DNA of 6,051 nt from an uncultured Clostridium sp. (GCA_900552885.1 USBM01000140.1:1-6051); one strand, 5' to 3'. Shown: positions 1 through 5,564, counted from the stretch's first letter. Numbers and translations are program-made. The notes: generated by a model not told the origin, from the letters alone.

Positions 1-80
1 GGGGGGTAAACTCCCAGTCCTTGTTGGGGATGGGATCCAGATACACGCCCCGCTGCAGGAAGAAGCCGCACTGCTGCAAT
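1..80 (-). other. GC-rich edge segment, probably foreign or misjoined coding DNA
   Basis: By hand count 48 of the first 80 bases are G or C (60%), against 35 of the next 100. On the minus strand, one frame of this block (codons beginning at position 79) has G or C in nearly every third position and reads like real protein, for example GVYLDPIPNKDWEFTP. That frame differs by one base from the frame of the AT-rich gene that runs into it from 179. I do not recognise the protein family. The block is best read as part of a coding sequence from GC-richer DNA joined at about 76-80, either by misassembly at a contig end or by a real recombination or insertion event. Confidence 0.5.
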
Positions 81-179
81 ATTGGAAATCTCCTGTATTG
101 CCGTATGCAATATACCTTTTGTTACGTCATCGGCAGATAAATGTATCTTCGAGACATATTCATTCATAACTGAAACCAT
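1..179 (-). CDS. Unidentified gene, 5' end only, reading disrupted near position 80
   Basis: An ATG at 179-177 follows a good ribosome binding site (GGAGG at 189-185, 5 nt spacing) and lies 25 nt after the stop of the HD-GYP gene, so it looks like the next gene of the same operon. The first about 34 residues (MVSVMNEYVSKIHLSADDV, then a helix-like stretch ending QEISNI) have the AT-rich codon use of the neighbours. From about position 80 down to the window edge the frame stays open, but it enters the GC-rich block and yields an implausible Pro/Gly-rich sequence, while another frame there looks coding. Only the first third is therefore likely to be genuine native sequence. No family is recognised. 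A second Met (residue 5) is an alternative start without its own binding site. Confidence 0.45.
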   Translation of the reverse strand, partial: MVSVMNEYVSKIHLSADDVTKGILHTAIQEISNIAAVRLLPAAGRVSGSHPQQGLGVYP

Positions 180-204
180 TGTTTCCTCCCACACAATTAC
201 AACT

Positions 205-1392
205 CTAATAGATCTCACGGTCAGGCATTGCCTTTAATATCTGCTTGAACTGGTCAAAATTCTCTATAAACAATTTCACAACATCCGGATCAAATTGTGT
301 ACCACTATGATTCACAATCTCATTATATGTGTCCTCTAATGACCATCCTTCTTTGTAATATCGCTGTGAAGTTAAAGCATCAAACACATCACATACAGCC
401 ATCAAACGGCTTATATAAGATATCTCTTCTCCTTTCATTCCCAAATACCCGGATCCATCCCATCGTTCATGATGTTCCAAAGCAATTGTCTTTGCAATCT
501 GCATAATATCTCCTGGACATTTTGCAAGCAATGCTTCCCCGTATAAAACATGATTCTTCATAATGGCATACTCTTCATCCGTTAATTTGTCCGGTTTATC
601 CAATATCTCTTCAGGAATCATCAACTTGCCGATGTCATGCATCATAGAAGCCACCGACAATTTTTCAATATAATCAGTTGTAAAGCCGGATGCCTCACCT
701 AATACTCTCATATATTCCGCAACTCGACGAATATGCTCTCCGGTTACTTTGGATTTGCTTTCAGAAATCTCTGCGAAGGCATAAATTAATTCTTCCTGAC
801 TATGTACCAGATCATGATTCGCCGCAATCGTATTATTCAACATAACCATATGAGGATCTACAATATAATAAGAAAACAAAGTAGTAACCAATACTAAAAC
901 AATCCTAAGAAATACTCCATAGATCAACGCTTCCGAAAAGTTCGAATATCCTTCGGCTACGCTATCGCACAATAGAAAATAGCGTAACATCATTGTAAGG
1001 AATACACAAATACAATCAACAAGTGTAGTGGCCACGATCAGCTTGCGGTCACAATACAATGTTGCAATTAACAACGGTAAAATAACAAGAACTATGAAAT
1101 CATATGAAATAAAGGTTGATAGCAAAAAGACAACCGACAGGATACACATAATAACATAATACTTGATCCATTGCTTCTCCAAATGAAGAACATTGACAAG
1201 AATTGTCGGGATCATTAACAGTATAATACTGCCAAAGAAAATAATTATGACATTCTGTTTATCATAATCATAATAATCCGATACCGAAAACATAGCTAAT
1301 GATATTAAAAACAATATCGTAATGCGCAAACACTTTGCAGCAACTTTATTCACTTCCAAATTATTCTTTCGAATCAATAAATCTCTATCCAT
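205..1392 (-). CDS. Membrane-anchored HD-GYP domain protein, predicted c-di-GMP phosphodiesterase
   Basis: This is a 395-residue protein numbered from the ATG at 1392. About six hydrophobic segments (roughly 20-37, 47-68, 78-95, 98-113, 116-137, 155-177) form a membrane sensor region. A short linker leads to a C-terminal HD-GYP domain (about 205-385). Expected metal ligands are visible: H220 in TGEH, H252-D253 in HDIGK, H281 in KNH, H307-H308 in HHERWDG, and D335 before DALTS. The family hydrolyses cyclic di-GMP at the inner membrane face. The signature GYP is GYL here (315-317), and that loop is about one residue shorter than usual. The frame stays open back to an ATG at 1461, which would add 23 residues, but no Shine-Dalgarno precedes it. 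The ATG at 1392 has GGGGGA close upstream (4 nt spacing) and starts just before the first membrane helix, so I prefer it. Activity is inferred, not shown. Confidence 0.85.
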   Translation of the reverse strand: MDRDLLIRKNNLEVNKVAAKCLRITILFLISLAMFSVSDYYDYDKQNVIIIFFGSIILLMIPTILVNVLHLEKQWIKYYVIMCILSVVFLLSTFISYDFIVLVILPLLIATLYCDRKLIVATTLVDCICVFLTMMLRYFLLCDSVAEGYSNFSEALIYGVFLRIVLVLVTTLFSYYIVDPHMVMLNNTIAANHDLVHSQEELIYAFAEISESKSKVTGEHIRRVAEYMRVLGEASGFTTDYIEKLSVASMMHDIGKLMIPEEILDKPDKLTDEEYAIMKNHVLYGEALLAKCPGDIMQIAKTIALEHHERWDGSGYLGMKGEEISYISRLMAVCDVFDALTSQRYYKEGWSLEDTYNEIVNHSGTQFDPDVVKLFIENFDQFKQILKAMPDREIY

Positions 1393-1470
1393 ACTTCCCC
1401 CAAATATCACCTTTTCTTCCTGTAGCAATACATCTTCTCCGTTAGTGGTCATATATGACATAAACTTTGA

Positions 1471-1818
1471 TCATAACGTATCCTTGTCTATTACCTTGCC
1501 ATCCAACCATATCTTCTCCAAATTATAGAATAACCGATCCTCTTCATTAAAAATATGAACAATCACATCATTGAAATCCATCAAAATCCAGCTCGCTGTC
1601 TGATATCCCTCAATCTGACGTGGGTGAATCTTATTCTCTTGTAACTTCTCTTCCACATTATTCGATAATGCCTGCACCTGATTCCGATTCGTACCACTTG
1701 CAATAATAAAATAATCAGCCATGACAGATACATTCGATATATCAATAACCTTAATATCTTTCCCCTTCTTATCTTCTAACGCTGCAATTGTAATTCTTGC
1801 CATCTCTTTGCTTGTCAT
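1471..1818 (-). CDS. rsfS: Ribosomal silencing factor RsfS
   Basis: This 115-residue protein spans the whole RsfS/Iojap (DUF143) family and has its normal length. The family binds ribosomal protein L14 on the free 50S subunit and blocks 30S joining, which lowers translation under starvation, and it also takes part in late 50S assembly. Visible family motifs are ADYFIIASGTNRNQV (34-48), IEGYQTASWILMDFNDVIVH (69-88) and the following IFNEEDRLFYNLEKIW segment. The start is well supported by AAGGAGAG (1830-1823) just upstream; this binding site overlaps the TAA of yqeK, leaving a 10-bp gap, so the two genes are tightly coupled. The HD-GYP frame follows directly downstream. Placement behind nadD and yqeK is the usual arrangement in Firmicutes. 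Confidence 0.96.
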   Translation of the reverse strand: MTSKEMARITIAALEDKKGKDIKVIDISNVSVMADYFIIASGTNRNQVQALSNNVEEKLQENKIHPRQIEGYQTASWILMDFNDVIVHIFNEEDRLFYNLEKIWLDGKVIDKDTL

Positions 1819-1828
1819 ATTTCTCTCC

Positions 1829-2401
1829 TTATTCCTGCCTCAAATGGCTGTAATATTCATAGGTCTTCTTAGTGATGGGATCAACTGCCGCTCCCTTCTT
1901 GCATAAATAATGTACACTATTATGTAGTATATGCAATAAACACTGATCTAAATCGGAATATGCTTCCTGTCGGATCATATCCATCTCAGGCAATTCCGTT
2001 CGGTTTGGTTCAATATAATCTGCAATATATACAATCTTCTCCAATGTTGTCATTGCAGGTCTTCCGGTTGTATGATATGTAATTGCAGATAAGATATCTT
2101 CATCCGTCACTCCGTATTTTTCTTTCGCATATACGGCTGACAACTTGGCATGCAGCAATTCCGGATTCTTATATTCACATTCTGAAATCAGAATGCCTCG
2201 TTTTTCACACTTGTTGATCTTCTTATCGTTCGGAACATACTTGGCACAATCATGTAATAATCCTGCAATTAATGCTTTCTCGTAATCTACACCATGCATA
2301 AATGCCATTGTTCCTGCTGTATATTCCACACCAAGAGAATGTTCAAAACGCTTTGCCGGAAGCTTCTCTTTAAGTTTCTCCCTCATCTCTAATCTATCCA
2401 T
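1829..2401 (-). CDS. yqeK: HD-domain Ap4A hydrolase YqeK
   Basis: This is a 190-residue HD-superfamily phosphohydrolase. Bacillus and related YqeK proteins cut diadenosine tetraphosphate symmetrically into two ADP. Numbered from the ATG at 2401, the HD-type metal ligands are H21 (in RFEHSLGV), H50-D51 (LLHDCAK), H84 (LLHAKLSA), H110 (TYHTTGRPAM) and D128 (YIADYIEPNR), all in family order. The open frame continues to an ATG at 2425. I chose 2401 because AGGAG (2414-2410) sits 8 nt before it, nothing like a binding site precedes 2425, and a strong promoter upstream would start the transcript at about 2432, giving the longer form almost no leader. It is the first gene of the yqeK-rsfS-HD-GYP unit. 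Association with nadD is typical; some bacteria fuse the two. Confidence 0.94.
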   Translation of the reverse strand: MDRLEMREKLKEKLPAKRFEHSLGVEYTAGTMAFMHGVDYEKALIAGLLHDCAKYVPNDKKINKCEKRGILISECEYKNPELLHAKLSAVYAKEKYGVTDEDILSAITYHTTGRPAMTTLEKIVYIADYIEPNRTELPEMDMIRQEAYSDLDQCLLHILHNSVHYLCKKGAAVDPITKKTYEYYSHLRQE

Positions 2402-2409
2402 TGTAAACG

Positions 2410-2414
2410 CTCCT
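2410..2414 (-). promoter_or_regulatory. Ribosome binding site that decides the yqeK start
   Basis: AGGAG on the minus strand lies 8 nt before the ATG at 2401. It favours the 190-residue product over the 198-residue reading that begins at 2425. Confidence 0.75.
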
Positions 2415-2438
2415 ATATCTTTCATTCAAGCAATCAAT

Positions 2439-2467
2439 ATTATAACAAAAAATGCAGTAGATTTCAA
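2439..2467 (-). promoter_or_regulatory. Near-consensus sigma-A promoter for yqeK-rsfS-HD-GYP
   Basis: On the minus strand TTGAAA (2467-2462) and a perfect TATAAT (2444-2439) are separated by exactly 17 nt, and TGT just before the -10 forms an extended -10. Transcription would begin near 2432, about 30 nt before the chosen yqeK ATG. The -35 box is in the descending arm of the upstream terminator hairpin and the spacer contains its T-tract. The match is seen directly; activity is inferred. Confidence 0.75.
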
Positions 2468-2480
2468 CGAAATCACTGCA
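2447..2480 (-). terminator. Intrinsic terminator after nadD
   Basis: The minus strand has a 12-bp stem (TGCAGTGATTTC at 2480-2469 pairing with GAAATC and ACTGCA at 2465-2453, with one bulged T), a GTT loop, and a run of six T at 2452-2447. It lies about 40 nt past the nadD stop and is a good Rho-independent terminator for the upstream transcript. The stem is fairly AT-rich, so termination may be partial. Confidence 0.8.
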
Positions 2481-2519
2481 CAATTTTCAGATTACGCTTA
2501 CATAAAGGAAGTCCTATTA

Positions 2520-3146
2520 TCACTTTCTATACAGCCCTTTATCCTGTATATACCGCAACACAACCGGATCTAAATATGATTGGATATATCCGGACAGATT
2601 TGCAGGATTTTCCACAGCCAGCTCCTGTCTTAATTTGCTGGAAGAACAATCAATCTCTTCGCATCTAAGGATATGAAAAACAGCACAGGAATATAACTGC
2701 TCTAACTGCATAATCTTTGCCTGAAGCTGTTCATCGGAAGAATGATCCCTTGCAGCAACAAGAATATGTGCCATCGACACAATTCGTTCCGGATGCACCC
2801 ATTTATCAAAATACATCAGGGAATCAGCACCCATAATAAAATAAAATTCGTTATCCGGGTATTCCCCCTTTAAACCTTGGAGTGTCTCCCATGTATACGT
2901 ATTTCCCTCTCGTTGCAATTCATAATCCGATGAACAAAAATACGGAATTTCCCGAATTGCAAGTTCAACCATTGCCAAACGGTCTATCTCTGATACAAGA
3001 TGATCCGTTGCTTTGTAGGCCGGTATATGATTTGGCATGAACCATACCGTATCTAAATCATATTGTTCATATGCACTCTGTGCAATCTGAATATGTCCTT
3101 TGTGTATAGGATTAAATGTCCCACCCATAATGCCAATTCGGCTCAT
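2520..3146 (-). CDS. nadD: Nicotinate-nucleotide adenylyltransferase NadD
   Basis: This 208-residue cytosolic enzyme transfers AMP from ATP to nicotinate mononucleotide to give deamido-NAD, a late step of NAD synthesis. Length is normal for the family. The nucleotidyltransferase signature GGTFNPIHKGH is at residues 8-18 with the catalytic HxGH-type histidines H15 and H18. MPNHIPAYK (37-45) matches the substrate loop, GADSL (106-110) the adenine/ribose-binding region, and IDCSSSKLRQ (165-174) the C-terminal ISST-type ATP motif, here SSS rather than SST. The start follows GAGGGA at 3157-3152 with 5 nt spacing. It sits between a long inverted repeat upstream and a terminator downstream, so it may be transcribed largely on its own or by read-through from obgE-yhbY. 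Confidence 0.97.
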   Translation of the reverse strand: MSRIGIMGGTFNPIHKGHIQIAQSAYEQYDLDTVWFMPNHIPAYKATDHLVSEIDRLAMVELAIREIPYFCSSDYELQREGNTYTWETLQGLKGEYPDNEFYFIMGADSLMYFDKWVHPERIVSMAHILVAARDHSSDEQLQAKIMQLEQLYSCAVFHILRCEEIDCSSSKLRQELAVENPANLSGYIQSYLDPVVLRYIQDKGLYRK

Positions 3147-3170
3147 ATTTATCCCTCATTTCTAAAACAG

Positions 3171-3220
3171 AAATGCTATATAGTTGACATAATAACATTA
3201 TTGTCAACTATATAGCATTT
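3171..3220. repeat. 19-bp perfect inverted repeat forming a long hairpin between yhbY and nadD
   Basis: AAATGCTATATAGTTGACA (3171-3189) is repeated exactly as its reverse complement at 3202-3220. The 12-nt centre can extend the stem by 4 bp (TAAT/ATTA) past one bulged base, leaving an AAC loop. It begins 3 bp after the yhbY stop and ends about 24 bp before the nadD start. On the minus strand the stem is followed by a broken T-rich stretch (CTGTTTTAG), so terminator function is possible but not textbook. Each arm carries a TTGACA hexamer, with TATATA 19 nt away on either strand, so a weak promoter is also possible. RNase III processing is a third option. Confidence 0.9.
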
Positions 3221-3223
3221 TAG

Positions 3224-3514
3224 TTATTGTGGAAGCTCAATTTTCGGCTTTTTCTTATTCATGCGATATAATACAATCTTCTTACCAATTACCTGAACAA
3301 CCTGTGAATGGGTACGTTCTGCAATTGTTTGTGCAATAATCTTCGGATCATCCAAACAATTCTTCAATACACTGATCTTAATCAGTTCTCTCTTTTCGAT
3401 TGCCTCATCAACAGAAGTGATTAATTCCGGGGTAACACTTGACTTGCCAACATTAATAATGGGATCCATTGTCATAGCTAAACCCTTCAAATAGGCACGC
3501 TGCTTGCTTGTCAT
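3224..3514 (-). CDS. yhbY: YhbY/YqeI-family RNA-binding 50S assembly protein
   Basis: This 96-residue protein consists of a single CRM (CRS1-YhbY) domain, a KH-like RNA-binding fold found on pre-50S particles and in plant intron-splicing factors. Family features are the opening SKQRAYLKGLA, the NVGKSS loop (21-26), the ARELIK-like segment KRELIKISVLKNC (41-53) and the closing VIGKKIVLYR (75-84). The usual GKxG loop is GKSS here, so its second glycine is missing. The frame is open back to 3613, which would add 33 residues and overlap the end of obgE; I reject that because the ATG at 3514 has AGGA 7 nt upstream and matches the family's normal start and length. It follows obgE after 76 nt. Confidence 0.94.
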   Translation of the reverse strand: MTSKQRAYLKGLAMTMDPIINVGKSSVTPELITSVDEAIEKRELIKISVLKNCLDDPKIIAQTIAERTHSQVVQVIGKKIVLYRMNKKKPKIELPQ

Positions 3515-3544
3515 ATATCTTTCCTGCCTTTCTGTCAGTCTTTC

Positions 3545-3574
3545 ATTATCTGCAATATCCAATCTATTACTCAA
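3545..3574 (-). promoter_or_regulatory. Possible weak promoter in the obgE-yhbY gap
   Basis: In the 76-nt gap between obgE and yhbY the minus strand has TTGAGT (3574-3569) and GATAAT (3550-3545) separated by 18 nt, with the -10 box about 31 nt before the yhbY ATG. The -10 matches consensus at five of six bases and the -35 at four. This is a suggestion only, since AT-rich DNA yields such matches by chance. Confidence 0.25.
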
Positions 3575-3590
3575 TCGGTATTGTCTGCAT

Positions 3591-4880
3591 TTATTCGTAA
3601 TACTCAAAGTCAAGATAATACATACGGACTACATCGCCTTCTTCGATGCCTTTTGCTTTCAATTCATCAATAATTCCATTCTCTTTCATGAACTTCTGGA
3701 AGAATTCAAAGCCTTTCTCTGAATCCAGATTCGTATAACCAAGCATCTTCTCAATCTTCGGACCTTCCACTATGAATACATGGTCATCGTCTTCCGCAAC
3801 TTCGACCGTATATGGCTCGTTGTCATCCTCAAAGGTTGGTACATATTCCGGCTCAAATTCTACGATATCCTCCGGTGCCTGTTTCACTAATTCATAAACA
3901 TACCACAGAAGTTCCTTCACACCTTCTCCGGATACTGCAGAGATTGGGAACACTTTAATTCCCTGTGGTTCAAATTCCTCCTTGAGCATATCGATTACTG
4001 TCTCTTTCTCTACCTCTGTCATAGCATCCATCTTATTAGCTGCAATGACCATTGGCCGGCTTGATATCTCAATGTTATATTTCTTCAATTCTTCCATAAT
4101 GGCATATACATCATTGATTGGATCTCGTCCTTCCACGGATGCGCCATCTACAACATGCAGTAACACTTTAGTACGTTCAATATGACGAAGAAACTGCAAT
4201 CCCAATCCAACACCTTCACTGGCACCTTCAATAATTCCCGGGATATCTGCAATTACAAATCCGGCGCCATCAGAAAGATTGACTACTCCTAAGTTCGGAT
4301 TCAAAGTTGTAAAATGGTAATTTGCAATCTTAGGTTTTGCATTCGTTACTCTGGATAAAAATGTGGACTTTCCAACATTCGGGAATCCCACCAGACCCAC
4401 ATCCGCAATTACCTTAAGTTCTAAGGTTACATATAATTCCTGTGCAGACTGCCCCGGTTGTGCATACTTTGGCGCCTGCATTGTAGAAGTAGCATAATGC
4501 ATATTACCATTACCGCCTCTTCCACCTTTTAATATAACAACTGGTTCTGTCTTATTCGACATATCCATGATAACTTTCCCGGTTTCAAAATCCTTGATCA
4601 CAGTTCCCGGTGGTACTTTACAGATAATATCTGCACCATTCGCACCGTGCTGCCTTTTCTTATTGCCCTCTTTACCATCTTCGGCACAATATTTCCGTAC
4701 ATTACGAAAATCATTTAATGTGTTAAGGCCTTCGTCTACAACAAAAATGACGTCGCCGCCATCACCACCATCGCCACCATCCGGACCACCGGCCGGAACA
4801 TATAACTCACGACGGAAGCTGACATGACCATCGCCACCCTTACCGGAGCGAAGATAAACCTTGGCTCTGTCTGCAAACAT
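3591..4880 (-). CDS. obgE: Obg-family GTPase ObgE (CgtA)
   Basis: This 429-residue GTPase acts in late 50S assembly and connects ribosome state to (p)ppGpp and growth control. The three family domains are complete: the glycine-rich Obg domain (1-158, with GGPDGGDGGDGGD at 31-43), the G domain (about 159-333) and a C-terminal OCT domain (about 345-429). G motifs are GFPNVGKST (165-173), the switch threonines in HFTTLNP (189-195), DIPGIIEGA (212-220), NKMD (282-285) and SAVSGEG (314-320). An acidic stretch (EDDNE, AEDDDH) lies at the G/OCT border. The start has GGAG 7 nt upstream. A strong terminator ends only about 20 nt before the ATG, leaving no clear room for a private promoter, so expression probably comes from read-through of the ribosomal protein transcript. 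Confidence 0.98.
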   Translation of the reverse strand: MFADRAKVYLRSGKGGDGHVSFRRELYVPAGGPDGGDGGDGGDVIFVVDEGLNTLNDFRNVRKYCAEDGKEGNKKRQHGANGADIICKVPPGTVIKDFETGKVIMDMSNKTEPVVILKGGRGGNGNMHYATSTMQAPKYAQPGQSAQELYVTLELKVIADVGLVGFPNVGKSTFLSRVTNAKPKIANYHFTTLNPNLGVVNLSDGAGFVIADIPGIIEGASEGVGLGLQFLRHIERTKVLLHVVDGASVEGRDPINDVYAIMEELKKYNIEISSRPMVIAANKMDAMTEVEKETVIDMLKEEFEPQGIKVFPISAVSGEGVKELLWYVYELVKQAPEDIVEFEPEYVPTFEDDNEPYTVEVAEDDDHVFIVEGPKIEKMLGYTNLDSEKGFEFFQKFMKENGIIDELKAKGIEEGDVVRMYYLDFEYYE

Positions 4881-4900
4881 CTCTAATCTCCTATTATTCT

Positions 4901-4930
4901 AAAAAAGGCTGGAGCATTGACTCCAGCCTT
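4901..4930 (-). terminator. Strong intrinsic terminator between rpmA and obgE
   Basis: The minus strand has a perfect 10-bp stem (AAGGCTGGAG at 4930-4921 with its complement at 4914-4905), a 6-nt loop (TCAATG) and a run of six T (4906-4901). It starts 14 nt past the rpmA stop. It should end most of the rplU-prp-rpmA transcript and set a lower level for obgE and the genes beyond. Confidence 0.93.
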
Positions 4931-4943
4931 ATCTGCATGTATC

Positions 4944-5237
4944 TTATTCGTTAACGGATACAGGGTAGATAGAAACCTGCTTCTTATCTCTTCCCTTTCT
5001 CTCATAGCGGACAACACCATCTACTAAAGCAAACAAAGTATCATCTTTGCCTTTGCCTACGTTAGTACCTGGATGAATCTTCGTACCGCGCTGCTTATAT
5101 AAAATATTACCAGCTTTTACGAACTGACCATCTGCTCTCTTCGCACCAAGTCTCTTAGATTCTGAGTCTCTACCGTTCTTTGTAGAACCCATACCTTTCT
5201 TATGAGCGAATAACTGAAGGTTAAGCTTAAACATCAT
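4944..5237 (-). CDS. rpmA: 50S ribosomal protein L27 precursor with cleavable N-terminus
   Basis: L27 reaches the peptidyl-transferase centre with its N-terminal tail. The 97-residue product has the typical core HKKGMGSTKNGRDSESKRLG (12-31) and GRDKKQ near the end. Firmicutes L27 carries a short N-terminal peptide that Prp removes; here KLNLQLF (4-10) is followed by AHKKG, so cleavage is expected between F10 and A11, as in Staphylococcus aureus. Two ATG codons stand in tandem. The first abuts the prp stop and is 5 nt from AGGAGG (5248-5243); the second, at 5234, is 8 nt away and gives the more usual lead-in length, so it may be the true start (96 residues). The binding site lies inside the last codons of prp, so the two genes are translationally linked. 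Confidence 0.97.
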   Translation of the reverse strand: MMFKLNLQLFAHKKGMGSTKNGRDSESKRLGAKRADGQFVKAGNILYKQRGTKIHPGTNVGKGKDDTLFALVDGVVRYERKGRDKKQVSIYPVSVNE

Positions 5238-5564
5238 TCACACCTCCTGATTCAAAATTGAAATGTACTTTCTACCATATTTCTGTTCAATTGTAGTGAT
5301 CCCAAGCATAAATGACCGAAACAATAATTCCGCCTCTGCACTTGGCATATTCTTCAAAATGACGTTCTGGAAATTGATCTTGGTATCACCATTCAACTCC
5401 TTCTCATCCTTTGTAAAGCTCTCCAGGGAATTCACTAAATTAATGTACAATATAGATACCGCACTACAAACAATATCTCTTCCCCGTCTGCCGAATTCGG
5501 CATGTCCTTCTAACTGGACTCCAACTATCTCATTGTTCTTGTTAAACACAGTAACAGTAATCAT
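5238..5564 (-). CDS. prp: Ribosomal-processing cysteine protease Prp (YsxB family)
   Basis: This 108-residue protein belongs to the YsxB/Prp family, whose Staphylococcus aureus member cuts the N-terminal peptide from L27 and is needed for working ribosomes. The conserved catalytic region is present: GHAEFG with H21, then GRDIVCSAVS with D30 and the nucleophile C33. Length and motif spacing are normal. It lies between rplU and rpmA, as in other Firmicutes, and its substrate is the next gene. Its ATG is 7 nt after the rplU stop and has no visible Shine-Dalgarno, so translation probably depends on ribosomes finishing rplU, which would keep the protease scarce relative to L21 and L27. Older annotations call this family hypothetical. 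Confidence 0.95.
   Translation of the reverse strand: MITVTVFNKNNEIVGVQLEGHAEFGRRGRDIVCSAVSILYINLVNSLESFTKDEKELNGDTKINFQNVILKNMPSAEAELLFRSFMLGITTIEQKYGRKYISILNQEV
5241..5248 (-). promoter_or_regulatory. rpmA ribosome binding site embedded in the end of prp
   Basis: AGGAGGTG is a full eight-base match to the 16S anti-Shine-Dalgarno sequence and is formed by the last codons of prp (Gln-Glu-Val). It serves the tandem ATGs at 5237 and 5234. Confidence 0.85.

Noticed and set aside
1..168. Plus-strand frame open from the window edge to a TAA at 166-168
   Set aside because: It crosses the composition break, has no visible start and shows no recognisable motif; the minus-strand readings explain the DNA better.
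1448..1459. 12-bp perfect palindrome GTCATATATGAC near the upstream HD-GYP start
   Set aside because: One or two 12-bp palindromes are expected by chance in 6 kb; there is no adjacent promoter to give it meaning.
3588..3593. ATG immediately after the obgE stop
   Set aside because: It opens a frame of only seven codons with no ribosome binding site.
3515..3613. N-terminal extension of YhbY overlapping obgE
   Set aside because: It adds 33 residues not typical of the family and has no ribosome binding site; the ATG at 3514 has one and gives the standard length.
4567..4827. 86-codon plus-strand frame rich in Ser and Pro
   Set aside because: It is the antisense of the glycine-rich Obg domain of obgE, whose GGN codons read as proline and serine on the other strand.
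4946..4959. ATTCGTTAACGGAT, near-palindromic and sharing the rplU-promoter heptamer
   Set aside because: It lies in the last codons of rpmA, is imperfect and has no nearby promoter; most likely chance.
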